Below, in pieces: positions 44,281 to 55,718 of a stretch of 64,000 nt of DNA. The notes under the pieces are model-generated. The model ran no database searches and was not told where the DNA came from. It was given only the letters and a program-made list of their open reading frames with translations. Numbering within the stretch: the first letter of the stretch is position 1; every line of letters begins with the position of its first letter. A program made the position numbers and the translations under genes. Location: the NCBI RefSeq assembly GCF_950023065.1, contig NC_088677.1, forward strand, positions 28,851,230-28,915,229. Reading direction: 5' to 3'. This DNA comes from Planococcus citri (lineage: Eukaryota; Arthropoda; Insecta; Hemiptera; Pseudococcidae).

Positions 44281-46660
44281 CAAATTATCAAACTTATCAA
44301 AATCCATACTTGACTCTTACTTTTTCCAGTTAAACACCAAAGTGTCCACTGTCCACTTCATGGCCATCTAGGCATTTCCCTACTTTACACTGTCACACCA
44401 AAAACTATGCAAAACAAAATGTGATCTTAAAATTAATATGGTACCCCATTCAGCACATTATCTTCCCATCTTCAGGCTGCAAGTTCGGCAACACATTCAA
44501 CACCATTCTAAAAATCACTCGAAGAACGATATTACGACGAACACTTCGAACCGAAACCTTTTCAATATCGAAACAAACAAGACTAAAAAAAAATACCTAT
44601 CCAAAACAACGCGTTCGTACATTCAGCTCTAAATTATTTAAAAAAAAATTATCTCCAATTAACAGGTAGCACGTTTAAAGGTAGCGTTCGTTGAAAACAC
44701 CGAATCAGTCTCGGAGAAACCGAAGTCCTACCCGCGTCAGGTACCTACTTGACGCTAGACAAAGTTCTAAAATAAATCCCAATATCAGTCTATGCATAGT
44801 TTTAATTTATGAAAATCGTACGCCGTTAATGAAACTATTAAAAAGTAACAATAGCGTAATTAAATACTTTTAATGGTTATTTTAATCTTAAGCGGCGCGA
44901 CGACGTTTAAAGCTCATTAATCAAACGCTAGCTGTCAGTGATTTGCATCACTTTTATCAGTACCATTCGTTTCGTACCAAGGACAAGACACGGGGGGTTC
45001 GCGTAAATTCTCAAATTTTCTTCTTCGTTGTTTTCATCCGCGTGTGCGGTATCGAATCCGAAATCCGTATCGGTTGTCAATTGTCAAAATTCTTTCTCTT
45101 TTCGTCATACCGACCGAAAGTTAATTAACGTACAAAAGAAGGTTCATTTGTGGCGCGTAATTTCAGAAAAGTTCAAAGCTTATTGATGCTTTTTTTTGCA
45201 TAGCTGGTGCCAATTAGATAGCATTCGATAATATACCGGAGCTCGCGCGCGATCTCTACGTGTACGTATAGTTCGTTTACTGAAATAATTATCGTAATCG
45301 TGCGAGCGATTTTTGATCATCGTAAATGAAATAACTTCGATATGCGATAGAATACATAGCGAACGTATTGTGCGAAAACAAGCGAATGTTTTTACGTGTA
45401 TGAAATCCAACTACGAGAAACATCTGTTTGATTCGTATAGTCTATTATTTATTATGTTGACTTTTATTTTTTTTATTATTCCTAAATACCGACATTTTGC
45501 GCGAACGTATTCTCCTACCGCCGTTCAAATTTCCATAGTGTAAGCTGCGCGATTGTAGTGCAACGTTGAAAATTTTTTCTTCTGTAGACAATTTATAGAC
45601 TCGGCTATATTATGGAATTCATAAAATACAGGTAATATTTTTCATAATTTTCGTATAACAACGAGGAGGTAAATATTTATGTTTTTAAGACGAAAAACTT
45701 GATTACTTGATGCTGGAAACTGTTGAACTGCTCAATTAGTTTGGTTCCTTCTTTTGCTTGATTCGAAAACTGAAAAAATAAAAATAACCAGATGTAACGG
45801 AGGTTTTTCATTTGACGTATATACCTACAGAAATGTCTGAATCGCATGATAATATTAAATCAATTACTAACGAGGTATCCTTATAGTTGAATCATGATCT
45901 ATGCGTAGGTATATGACAAGTAATTAAATTTCAATTATTATCAAGAATTACCTAACCCTATAATTACCTACCTGTTCATGTAATATACGAGTGAACATGC
46001 TTATCGGTTTCGTAGAATATAAAATGTTTCGCTAATTCTATAAATACCATCACAAACATGAGAAAAAATTTTAAAGGGTAGCAAAAGTCAGAGGCGGATT
46101 TAACATTACCTAACACATGACCAAAAAAAACACGTAGCCAGGTAGGTAGATAAGGTCCCATGAATAATGGACCTGCTTGGTAACATAGACCTCTTTTGTT
46201 TGTTTGATTTTTTATCATCTATTAAGAATTATTGTAAGAGCAGATCATTGAGGATGAGAAAGGCGAGCACAAAGTGAATCAAGTTTTAAGAAGACCTTGA
46301 ATTAAAAAAAAAAAAAAAAAAAAAAAAAGTCAAATAATTAATAAGTATCAAGTTGGTGGATTCTTTTTTTTCAAAAATTGGGTAAAATGACATATTTGTA
46401 GTACCTATTTAGCAAAAATTGATGCCCTGATAAAAATCGAAGAACCTTCCATCCTGAAAACACCTAATAAATTTTGCTCCCTCTTCTATTGGATACCTAA
46501 GTCTTTGATAATTTTGATTACCTACCTACTTAGATTTTTATCGTGAAAAATAATGTCATTTTATTTTACTTCTCGAATTTAACATTTTCAAAATCTTTTG
46601 CGAGTTAATAACATGTTAAAATGATGTCTAAACTGTCAAAATTGCATTTGTAGGTAGGTA
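44281..46660. other. CpG-richer intergenic region, possible promoter and 5' exon of the Bcl-2 gene
   Basis: The segment 44480-45610 is notably richer in CpG than its surroundings, as seen near 5' ends elsewhere in this window. At 45612-45631 a short exon candidate (ATG, six codons plus two bases, followed by the donor GTAATA) would join in phase to the acceptor at 49859 of the Bok/Buffy-like gene. That would add a few residues upstream; it is unproven. A poly-A run lies at about 46302-46328. Confidence 0.35.
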
Positions 46661-46679
46661 CCTAAAAATCATTTTGAAA

Positions 46680-47830
46680 TTTTATATAAGATTCTCGAAA
46701 AATGCACGAGACAAAAGTATTCAAAACGCATCAAAATGATGCAAAAATGCTCAATAAAAGCATCGAAATCACTTAAAATAACCAAAAATTTGACATTTTA
46801 ATGAAAGGTGGAAAGGTGCCCAAAATGCACGAAAAAATGATAAAAACGAGTCAAAACGGAGTAAAAACACTTAAATAAAATGACTGAAAATTACTAAAAA
46901 CTGATGAAATGTTTGTCAGAACTGCCAAAAAAAAAAAAAATTGTTGAAAATATTTCAAAAAGATGTAATTTCTCCCCCCCCCCCTCAAAAAAAACACCAA
47001 AATGACTAAAAATTACCAAAAAAATGATGAACTACCGTTAAAATTTTTTAAAATCCATGAAGTAGTGTCGAAAACTAGTAAAAATACACCCAAAAATGTA
47101 ATAAGCTTGCTTAAAATCACCTAAAAAATTTGAAATTTCAGTAAAATTTAGCAAAAATTCGTTAGAATGTATTAAAAACGTGCTAAAATAATGTAATAGA
47201 TACTAATTTATTAAAATCTTTAAAAATTGCGCCAAACTAATTAATTTTAGCAATATTTACGTTTAATATGGAAGAAAAGGTGTTTAAAATACTTTTAAAA
47301 TGATACCAAAAACACTAAAAAAAATGAACAAACGCAATCACAGAAAACCACCGAAATTAGTTTTTCTCTAGAATATAAAAGTAGGTACGTATGAAAAAGT
47401 TTCTAAAACCTGTTAAAATGATGTAAAATGTAAAAACACACAAAAAAACGATAGAGTCACTAAAAGTTACCAAAAAAGTATGAAATTTCCGTAACAATTT
47501 TCCAAAATTCACGAAAAAGTGTTGAAAACGCGCTAAAATGATGTAAAAGCATTCCTAAAAACATTAAAATCGTCGAAAATTACCAGTTACCAAAAAGGGA
47601 TAAAATTGCAATATTTGTCAAAAAACTTGAGAAAGTGGCAAAAACATTAGAAAATATGTCGTAAAAACACCAAAAATAGTAATAAAAAAACTAAAAATAA
47701 CCAAAAAAATATAAAATTCTAGTAAAATTATTCCAAAATGTGCAATAAAGTTTTTGAAACGCATTAACATGACCTAAAAATTCTCCAAAAAGTATCAAAA
47801 TCACTGAAAACGACCAAAACCTATTAAACA
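46680..47830. repeat. Degenerate tandem array, unit about 100-130 bp
   Basis: Eight or so diverged units share AAAATGATGTAAAAACAC, AAATTACCAAAAAA-TGAAATT and GTTGAAAACGC elements in the same order (for example near 46790, 46890, 47015, 47115, 47465, 47580, 47696 and 47810). A C11 run lies at 46974-46984. Confidence 0.6.
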
Positions 47831-48760
47831 TGACTCAATTGATTGTCAATATTGCCAAAAAAATCCTCGCTGTTTGTCAAAATTGTCAGAAGGCTACGTG
47901 TTTGTCAAATTGCAGGAAAAACCTTTTTTTCGGTCAAAACTTCCAGAAATAGTTTGCAACAAAAATCTAAATTTTTGTCAAAATACAAAAAAAAATTACT
48001 TTTGGTTGTCGAAATTTGCAACAAAATCCTACTTTTCGTAAAAACTGTAAATGAAAAAGATCCATGTTTTGTGTGTAAAAATGCAGAAAATGCCTGTTCC
48101 AGAAAAACATTACTTTTTGGTCGTAATTTCCACTTCCAGAAAATCTACCTTTTTCTTCTACTTTTATGCTAAACCTATAAAATAGACCAATTTATTGTCA
48201 AAATTGTGAAAAAAATGAACTTTTTTAAAAAGAAAATTACCAAAGAAAATCTTGTTTCTCAACAATTAAGACAAAAAAAAAAAAAAACAGAAAAAAATCG
48301 TTTTAAAACATTTTTAGAGTTTTGTTTTTTTTTTGTCAAAAAATCTAAAATAAAAGTTCCAAAAAAAAGTCTCATTTTTTGCTAAAAATGCAGAAAACAA
48401 CTTTTTTTGGTCAAAATTTCTAGAAAGTCTTGCTTTTTGTCGCCAGAAAATCTGATTTTTCTGACATTGTAAAATACATAAAAAAATCTGTTTTTTTTAA
48501 TCAAAATAAGTACCAATTTAAAACCCACTTACTTGTGAAAATTGTAAAAAAAATGACCAATTTTTGGTCAAAGTGGTTGTACAAAGCCTAAAAACTGTTT
48601 TTTGTCAAATTTGTCAGACAGTCTTTTTTTTTTTGCCAAAATCTGAGGATGACCTTTTTTGTGATAATTTGCCTAAAATATTAAATCCTACTATTTGTTC
48701 AAAAATACAGAAATAGACAAAAGGTTTGTTCGGTTACTAAAATTGTTAGATTCTTCACAG
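47831..48760. repeat. Low-complexity TTTTTGTCAAAAATTGTCAG-type array
   Basis: Short irregular units alternate TTTTTGTC and AAAATTG(T/C)(C/A)AGAAAA. The frame at 47843-48172 is a by-product. Confidence 0.5.
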
Positions 48761-49893
48761 TTTGAAATAAGATTTTTGAGGGCAATTTATTCAGGGGAGG
48801 AATCAAGAAATTGGTAAACGTCCTTTCAGTAATCTAGACAATTATGATAGGAAAATTGAAAATACAAGTCAACAAAAATTAATGATTGTAGGAGTTCTCA
48901 GAACTTTTTTGTTGTTGGCATTTTAAAGTAGGTAGGAAACGAAACCAGTGACGATTTTTGAATTATTTTGAGAAAGTTTTCTCCTATCAAAAATGCCAAG
49001 ATGTATCAGTAAATTAAAAATACAAACCTACATAGATACTTGGAAAATGAAATGAACATGAAATAAAGGAACAGCCACAAATAGGTATAGGTAACGTACA
49101 TTTTGCAAATTATAGTACATGTAGGTACCTACCTTATTATTTTTTGCCAATTCGTCGTAGAAATCTATATCATAAACCTACGTGTACTGAACAAATAAAA
49201 ACAAAATTAGGAAAAAGAAAACATAACTCTTCTTTATCGAATTAATAAATAGCTTGCACGTAGGAATTAGGAAGGTACCAATTTATCCACTTCGTAGTCT
49301 AAAATAATGTAAGCAAGGCTAATATAGGTACCCAATATTTCTAAAAAAAATTCCTTTCCTAGTTGAATATTATGGGAAAATATTTTCCATCATGTTTCCG
49401 ATAATCTAACATAATGACTACCTCGCTAAGTAAATAACGACCAAACGAATTGCCTAAAATTACCCATTCGGCGTTGATTTCCGATAGATAATGGAAAATC
49501 ACGGTGAATTTTTCGTAGGTACTTCGTATGTAGGTATTACATGTCGAGAGTCGCGAGCAACAATTTCTTAACCAGGTGACATATTACACAGCTGGGTAAC
49601 AGAACGACGACGATGAGTAGGATAATTCTACGGTAGTTATATTTTCGTGCTCTTAATGATGCGCGTTCATTACCGACAAATGTGTTTTTCTTTCGACAAT
49701 TATAAGACTAGAGAACTCCATCACCGAAACGTGTTAGCGTATAGTAAAGCACCAGTAGTTGTAGATACTTTTCGTCATGAAATCAAATACGAAAGACGAT
49801 CATAACGATAAGAGTTTCGAGCAATGGGTAATCAAAAGGAAATTTTTTTCTCATTACAGAATCGTAGCATGTTATAATTCGGATGTACGACGA

Positions 49894-51446
49894 ATGTCTG
49901 CAGAAGGAGCTGTCATGTGCTCCGATAATCCAGCCTACGGTTCGTCTCCGTACCAAGGACGCCAACGCAAGTTCAGTTTTCCCGCTTCGTTCCATTCGAA
50001 TATCCTGCAATCGAGAACTTTCCAAGATATCAACAGCGGTAACAACCTGCAACAGTTTTTCTTGAACAGGAGACGATTCAGTAATGTTGGAGATGCGGTT
50101 ACCAGGAAGCTGTCAACCACCATTGGTTGGAGGAATACGCAGGTGATCGGTAAATCAGCAAGTTTTAGGTTCGAGTAATAAGAAAAAAAAAAAGAGGTAA
50201 AGAATTGAATTTATAAACACGTCGTGTTTGTTTTATACTTAATAGGTTCCTACGCAAGAGATCGTTAGACATGGTAAAACATTATGTGGACAGTATATCA
50301 GATGTAGGCTCAAACGATCAGGATTATTTACCAAAAAATGCGGATTGCAGAGGCTCAGAAGTGCGGCCAGTTTACCCGAAGGAATGATTATTCGCGAAGT
50401 CTTCCCCGAACTATTAACTATTGGTAGGTGTATCGTAGAAGTTTGCCAATATTCACATCGCGAATGTAGGTAATCTAATCGATGATATTTTGCTCCAGGA
50501 CAAGAATTAGAAAGAATGCACCCGAAGTTATACACAGGTGTAGCGAAACAAGCCAACGGTGCGTGTGCCGGAGGAATAATTATCACCGAGAAGTCAGCGA
50601 GAAAGATATTGATCAGCGTAGCTCGATCTTTATTTCGTCCTGATATATCTTGGGCAAAGATTATTTCGTTTTTCGCAGTCGCCGGAGGTCTAGCGACCGA
50701 TTGCGTTAGACAGAACCATATAGAATTCATTCCACATATCATAGAAACCTTCGGAGAAATAATTGAAGATGAATTGGCATCTTGGATTAACGATAATGGC
50801 GGATGGGTAAATTTTAATCATTTTCGGGGCTCGTGCTCGAATTTTTTCCACAATAAAGTACCTAACTCTGGTAACTAAAAAAGCTCGAAACAAAACGAGA
50901 GGTAAACATTTTAATGTGAAAAACATCACGAAAAAAAAACAAAAAAATGAACATTACAAATTGAAATGTTCTGGTTTTCAGTTGATCTATTTTGAGAACT
51001 TTTGATTAAAAAAAAGCGAGCAATTTTTCTTTTCATTTTTGGCAACGAAGTACAAATTTTTGCAGTTCCTAACAAAAAAAAATAGGTAAAAAACGAGATC
51101 TTTACAATTTAAGCAAAAAATTGTTTTTGGAAATTTCAGTCAAAAAAGTGAAATTTTAAGACAATTTTGTGGAAAAAAGTGAGACATGGATTTTTGGATT
51201 GTTTTGCAAAAAAAAAAAACGACCCATAAAATAAAGTACATGAACAAAAAATTACAAAACGTGAGCTAAACATTTTAATGTGAAAAACAGCACGAAAAAA
51301 AACAAAAAAAATGAACATTACAAATTGAAATGTTCTGGTTTTTACTTAAGTAGTTGATCTATTTTGAGAACTTTTGATTAAAAAAAAGCGAGCAATTTTT
51401 CTTTTTTATTTTTGGCAACAAAGTGAAAATGTTTGCAGTTCCTAAC

Positions 51447-51477
<31 letters not shown>

Positions 51478-52889
51478 TAAAAAACAAGACTTTTTTACAA
51501 TTTAAGCAAAAAATTGTTTTTGGAAATTTCAGTCAAAAAAGTGAAATTTTAAGACAATTTTTTGGAAAAAAGTGAGACATAGATTTTTAGATTTTTTTGC
51601 AAAAAAAAACAACAATTTTTAACAATTTTTTTAAAAAGCCAGTATTTTTGACATTTTTAAAGAAAAATCAACACTGACAGTTTCAGCCTAAGAAGCAGGA
51701 CTTTTTCGGAATTATTGGTGAAAAAGTGATACCATTAGTAAGTTTCAGGCTAAAATAGAAAGTTTGCTGAAAAGCGAAGATTTAAGTCGAAAAACAAAAA
51801 TTTGACAATTATTTTACATAAAAAAGTGTTACACCTTATTTTGGACAATTTCTGAAGAAAAGTGAGATTGGATAACTTTTGTAAAAAAGTGAGATTTTTT
51901 GGAATTTTTGGTAAAATTGAAAGGACAATTCAAGACTTGATCAATTTCAACAAAAAGCACCAATTTTTGGAGGATTATTGGCAAAGAAATTATATTTTTT
52001 GCGAAGAGCAGGTCTTTTATGCAGTTGATGAGTTGAGTAAAAAAAAAAAAATACTTTTTGATGATTCTAGGTGATTAGGCGAGACTTTTTAAATTGTTAA
52101 AAACCTACATAGAATTCTTGGCAATTTTTGGCAAATAAACTAGACTTTTAGATTATTTTACCAAAAAAAAGACATTTTTAAAAATTTTGCAAAGAAACGT
52201 GATTTTTTGTTAATTTTTGAGCAAGTGAAAATTTTTGACTACTTTTTGCAATAAGCAAGACTGGCAATTTTATCAGTAAACATCACTTTTTGGCAATTAG
52301 GCTACTGGCAAAAAAATGATCCTTTTTCGCAATCTCTGTTGGAAACGCGAGTCTTTTCAATTTTTTCAACTAAAAAAAGAGAATTTTTGGCAAAACAACG
52401 AGGCTGTTGGGTAATTTTCAAGGAAAAATCAAGGCTTTTTGGAAGTTTTGGAGAAAATGCAACAATTTTCAGCAACAAACGATGCTATTTGGCAATTTCG
52501 ACCAAAGTTGATATTTTCCTCCCATTTTTGGAAGATAGAGAGACTTTGGCAATTGATATTATTAGCATTTTTATTTTTTTTCAAGATGTACAAAAGGAGT
52601 TAATTCTTTGAAAAAATGAAAACTTGTTTAAAAAAAAAGTGACTTTAGTAACCAAAACACCTAAAAACTAGTTGAGTACGAGCCCTGCATTTTTCTTTTC
52701 AATTCTGCGATCGCTGCTTCTAATTTAGTTCCATTTTTCTGTTCACAGGTGTCATTACAAAATTACTATAAACCAAAGAATCCACAAATATCTATAGCGA
52801 AGACATACATATTGTGTTTTTGTTTCGTACTTTTTGCTATATTTGTTTTCGTTTTATTACTCAAATGGTGCGGTAAACTCGCTTTATAA
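49894..52889 (+). CDS. Buffy: Bok/Buffy-type Bcl-2 family protein, four coding exons (291 aa)
   Basis: Multidomain Bcl-2 proteins of the Bok type regulate apoptosis at mitochondrial and ER membranes. Coding exons are 49894-50142, 50246-50423, 50499-50806 and 52749-52889; all junctions are GT-AG and keep phase. Visible parts are a basic, Ser/Phe-rich N-terminus (DAVTRKLSTTIGW), a BH4-like helix (QEIVRHGKTLCGQYIRCRL), a BH3-like helix near residues 121-146, BH1 (ISWAKIISFFAVAGGLATD), BH2 (LASWINDNGGW) and a C-terminal anchor rich in Phe/Leu/Val (exon 4). AVAGGLATDCVRQ is closest to Bok. The last intron falls right after the BH2 Trp, the position used in other Bcl-2 family genes. I chose the ATG at 49894. 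The frame is also open upstream to an ATG at 49777, and a 5' exon at 45612 could splice in, so the N-terminus is uncertain. Whether it matches fly Buffy or Debcl is undecided. Confidence 0.88.
50899..51610. repeat. Tandem duplication in the last intron of the Bcl-2 gene
   Basis: Two direct copies, offset by about 364 bp (starting 50899 and 51263), are highly similar. Both contain AACATTTTAATGTGAAAAAC, GAACATTACAAATTGAAATG and AAGCGAGCAATTTTTC. The main differences are a TACTTAAGTAG insertion and a longer poly-A (about 26) in copy 2. The rest of the intron (to about 52640) is low-complexity TTTTTGGCAA-type sequence. Confidence 0.85.
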
Positions 52890-53160
52890 TAATTAATTTA
52901 CCTGCGTACTTTTTAAATACATTCGACATCAACTTTCGTTTCTTTACTAATTCGCTGTTTATATTCTTCGAACAACTCAACGCAAACTGAGACTGAATTC
53001 AAGTCTGAAAAATTGAACTCATAAAATTCACCCAAGAAACACCAATCACCCTACGAAAGTTGCGAATAATCTATCTAAACAAATCTACAAAACCCAACAA
53101 TGGTCACTCAAATTAAACTCACGATGAAAAAAGAAATTCATAATCGAAAATATCAATACC

Positions 53161-53166
53161 TTTATT
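53161..53166 (-). terminator. Polyadenylation signal of TCTP
   Basis: AATAAA on the minus strand lies about 475 nt after the TCTP stop and is the first canonical signal I noticed in that direction. Confidence 0.5.
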
Positions 53167-53641
53167 CGTAACCATTAACGACAATATTAAGCAACGTTAT
53201 TGACATCGTAATACGTAAGCTGATGATGTATCGAGTGCCAACTGATTTTTTTTATAATGCAAAAAGATCCAGACAGCGGTAGGTAATTCGTTAATATTCA
53301 ACAATCATAATATTTTACGTAGTTAATGATTTCGAACCTAAAAATATAAGACAATTGAATCAAAATTGGAGAAATATTACGAAATGAAAACAGTATTGTA
53401 GATTCGGAAAATAAATATATTAATATAAAACATCCAACATAACGAATACATTAAAAGTCTGATTGCAAAATAGTATTTGAAAATATAAAATGCCGAATGT
53501 GACAACCGTTCAGTGAACGTGAAGTTCGCTGTTTTGGAGTAGATTGCAACATGTAGCTCATTCACTATCAAGATATTATAACGTAATGTATTTTTTTAAA
53601 AATCTTACAAAAATTGCGCCAAAAACACGATATCATGAGGG

Positions 53642-54957
53642 TTAGCATTTTTCTTCTTCAAGACCATGCTTGAAAAACATCAATACGGGTACACTGTCGC
53701 CATTGATTTCTCTGTATTCCAAGAAAGCTACCATGCCGTCGGTGTCCATAGATTCACCTGTATCGAATTGAAAATCATTAATTCGTTGTACTACTAATAA
53801 TTAATATTATCTATTCAAGTACGAGATACATTACCAGTGAAAAATTGTAAATCTTTAAATCTTCCCAAAATATCTTTCATTACTTTATTGACATTAGATT
53901 TGAAAAGGTCGACTTCATCGCTTTTGTTTTCTTCCATTTTGGCTACCAATCTAAGACAAAAAACCATTTCAACGATTAGTAATACATACAACGACAGTAC
54001 AAAATATGGGTGTGCTAAGACACAAAACATACCTTTTCATGTATTCTTTCAAGTAAAGCGTGTACGATTTTTTGTCACCAAAAGCAAAAGATTCAGCCAA
54101 TCGATGATTCAATACAACATCAACTCCGGATTCAACGTTTTCATCGCTACCTTCACCAGCTTCTTCGGCTGATGGGTTGAAACCTTCTAATTGAATTTCA
54201 CCCTGTTTACGGGTTACGTGCTGTAACACAAATATTACGATACTCATTAGAATTACAAATCAAACACGAGTAATTATCTACCATCAGGTTACAGTCGATT
54301 ATCACTTTATTCGGATAGTCAACAACTAAACCCCGATAGTGAGTTGATGTAGCATGATATGCTTCCAATATTCAATCAATTAGTGAATATCAGATATTAG
54401 AACATGCACATACGATATGAATACATAATTTTTCGTGTACGTCACTTACTTTGCCGTATACTTCATATACAACGCCATCGATTAGTTTCATTTTGTATGT
54501 GTCAGAGAACATTTCATCTCCTGAAATCATAAATAAATTAACCATTACTATTGCGAATACCTTGAAGAACGGAATAATCAAAAGCGTTAAGATCAAAGTA
54601 CAATGTTAAGGGCAAAGGTAAATGAACTTCTGAGAAGAAAGACTGCTGGAAATATGAAAACGATACATGAAATATGTTATCATTTTCAATAGGTTCTCAC
54701 ACATGATAATTTTAATACAGAAAATTGGGAGAAATATTGAAACTCTGATGAATGAGTATTCAAAAAACGCTATAAATCACGAGGAAAAAGCATACAAGTG
54801 GTGATGATGATTATGTAGATAGTGACGTCGCACGCGGGCCTAATCTCTGCCATAAGTTGAGAAAGATTTTTCATTATGAATTAACTTATTATGGTACATT
54901 ATGAGTATTCATTAGAATCACCAACTTACCGGTGAAGATATCCTTGTAAATCCTCAT
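53642..54957 (-). CDS. Tctp: Translationally controlled tumour protein (TCTP), five exons, 172 aa
   Basis: TCTP is an abundant cytosolic protein linked to growth control (TOR/Rheb), calcium binding and anti-apoptosis. Exons on the minus strand are 54957-54930, 54520-54450, 54220-54033, 53950-53835 and 53757-53642; all junctions are GT-AG and the sum is exactly 172 codons plus stop, the usual length. Family hallmarks are the start MRIYKDIFTGDEMFSDTYK, the acidic flexible loop (SAEEAGEGSDENVESGVD), the VLNHRLAESFAFGDKKSY stretch with the helical hairpin after it, and the end MVAFLEYREING...EKC. It is complete and looks functional. It is convergent with the Bcl-2 gene and divergent from BubR1/Mad3. 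Confidence 0.97.
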
Positions 54958-55718
54958 GATGGAAGACGATTATTTTTAATTAATTTGCTAAAATAAAACT
55001 CAACACACACTCCACGAAACGTTCTCAAACGAAAAGAACGAGAAAGCCAGAAAACAAAATAGAATTCACGTTTTACGAACACCTGGATAAATGGCAAACC
55101 AAGCTGGTGAAAGTTTTTGAAACCAAGTTACAATTATACACGTTAGAGAGCGCTAATGAAAACTCTGAACATTTTTTTTTATGAAAAATTTTTATTTTCA
55201 ATTTTTTTGCTCGTCTTATGAATTTGAGTAATTTTTAATTTTTAATTGATTTCCTGCTTACTTTTTGATTTTTTTTAAATGTGTATTTTGCACTTTATTT
55301 TTCTAAAACTTTGAAAGCTCAAAGTTGTTTAATTCAGTTCCTCGTCTTGACATCACTGATTTTCGAGACCAAAAATCAAAAACACTTTTTATTTCCCTCC
55401 ATCGGAAGTTTGGTAACATTGAAGCGTTTTCAAAAACAAAAGGGAAACCGTTAATTTCATTGTAGTTGAAGTGAAAAGTGGAAATTTAGTTGTAAAATGT
55501 GTCGGTTTACGTTTTATTTTTTACTTATATTTTAAATTTCGATATACATTTAGGAAGAAAACATCTTCAAGATCATCGTTCCAATGAACCCGGTGTTATA
55601 TCGCTGATATAAACACAGTATCATCGTTTCAAGTTCCAAGGCTCGATAGTCCGCCAAAAATACGAGTTTTTGCGGCTTTCTTCATTTTGTTGATAGAATT
55701 CCAAGTAAGTGATTAAAA
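54958..55718. promoter_or_regulatory. Divergent promoter region between TCTP and BubR1/Mad3
   Basis: About 760 bp separates the two start codons. On the minus strand a pyrimidine tract CTTTCTCGTTCTTTTC (55046-55031) lies about 75-90 nt upstream of the TCTP ATG, where a 5' TOP element would be expected for this translationally regulated mRNA. On the plus strand the BubR1 ATG (55719) is preceded by AAA. Confidence 0.5.

Noticed and set aside
47843..48172. 109-residue frame
   Set aside because: Generated by the TTTTTGTCAAAA array; repetitive composition.
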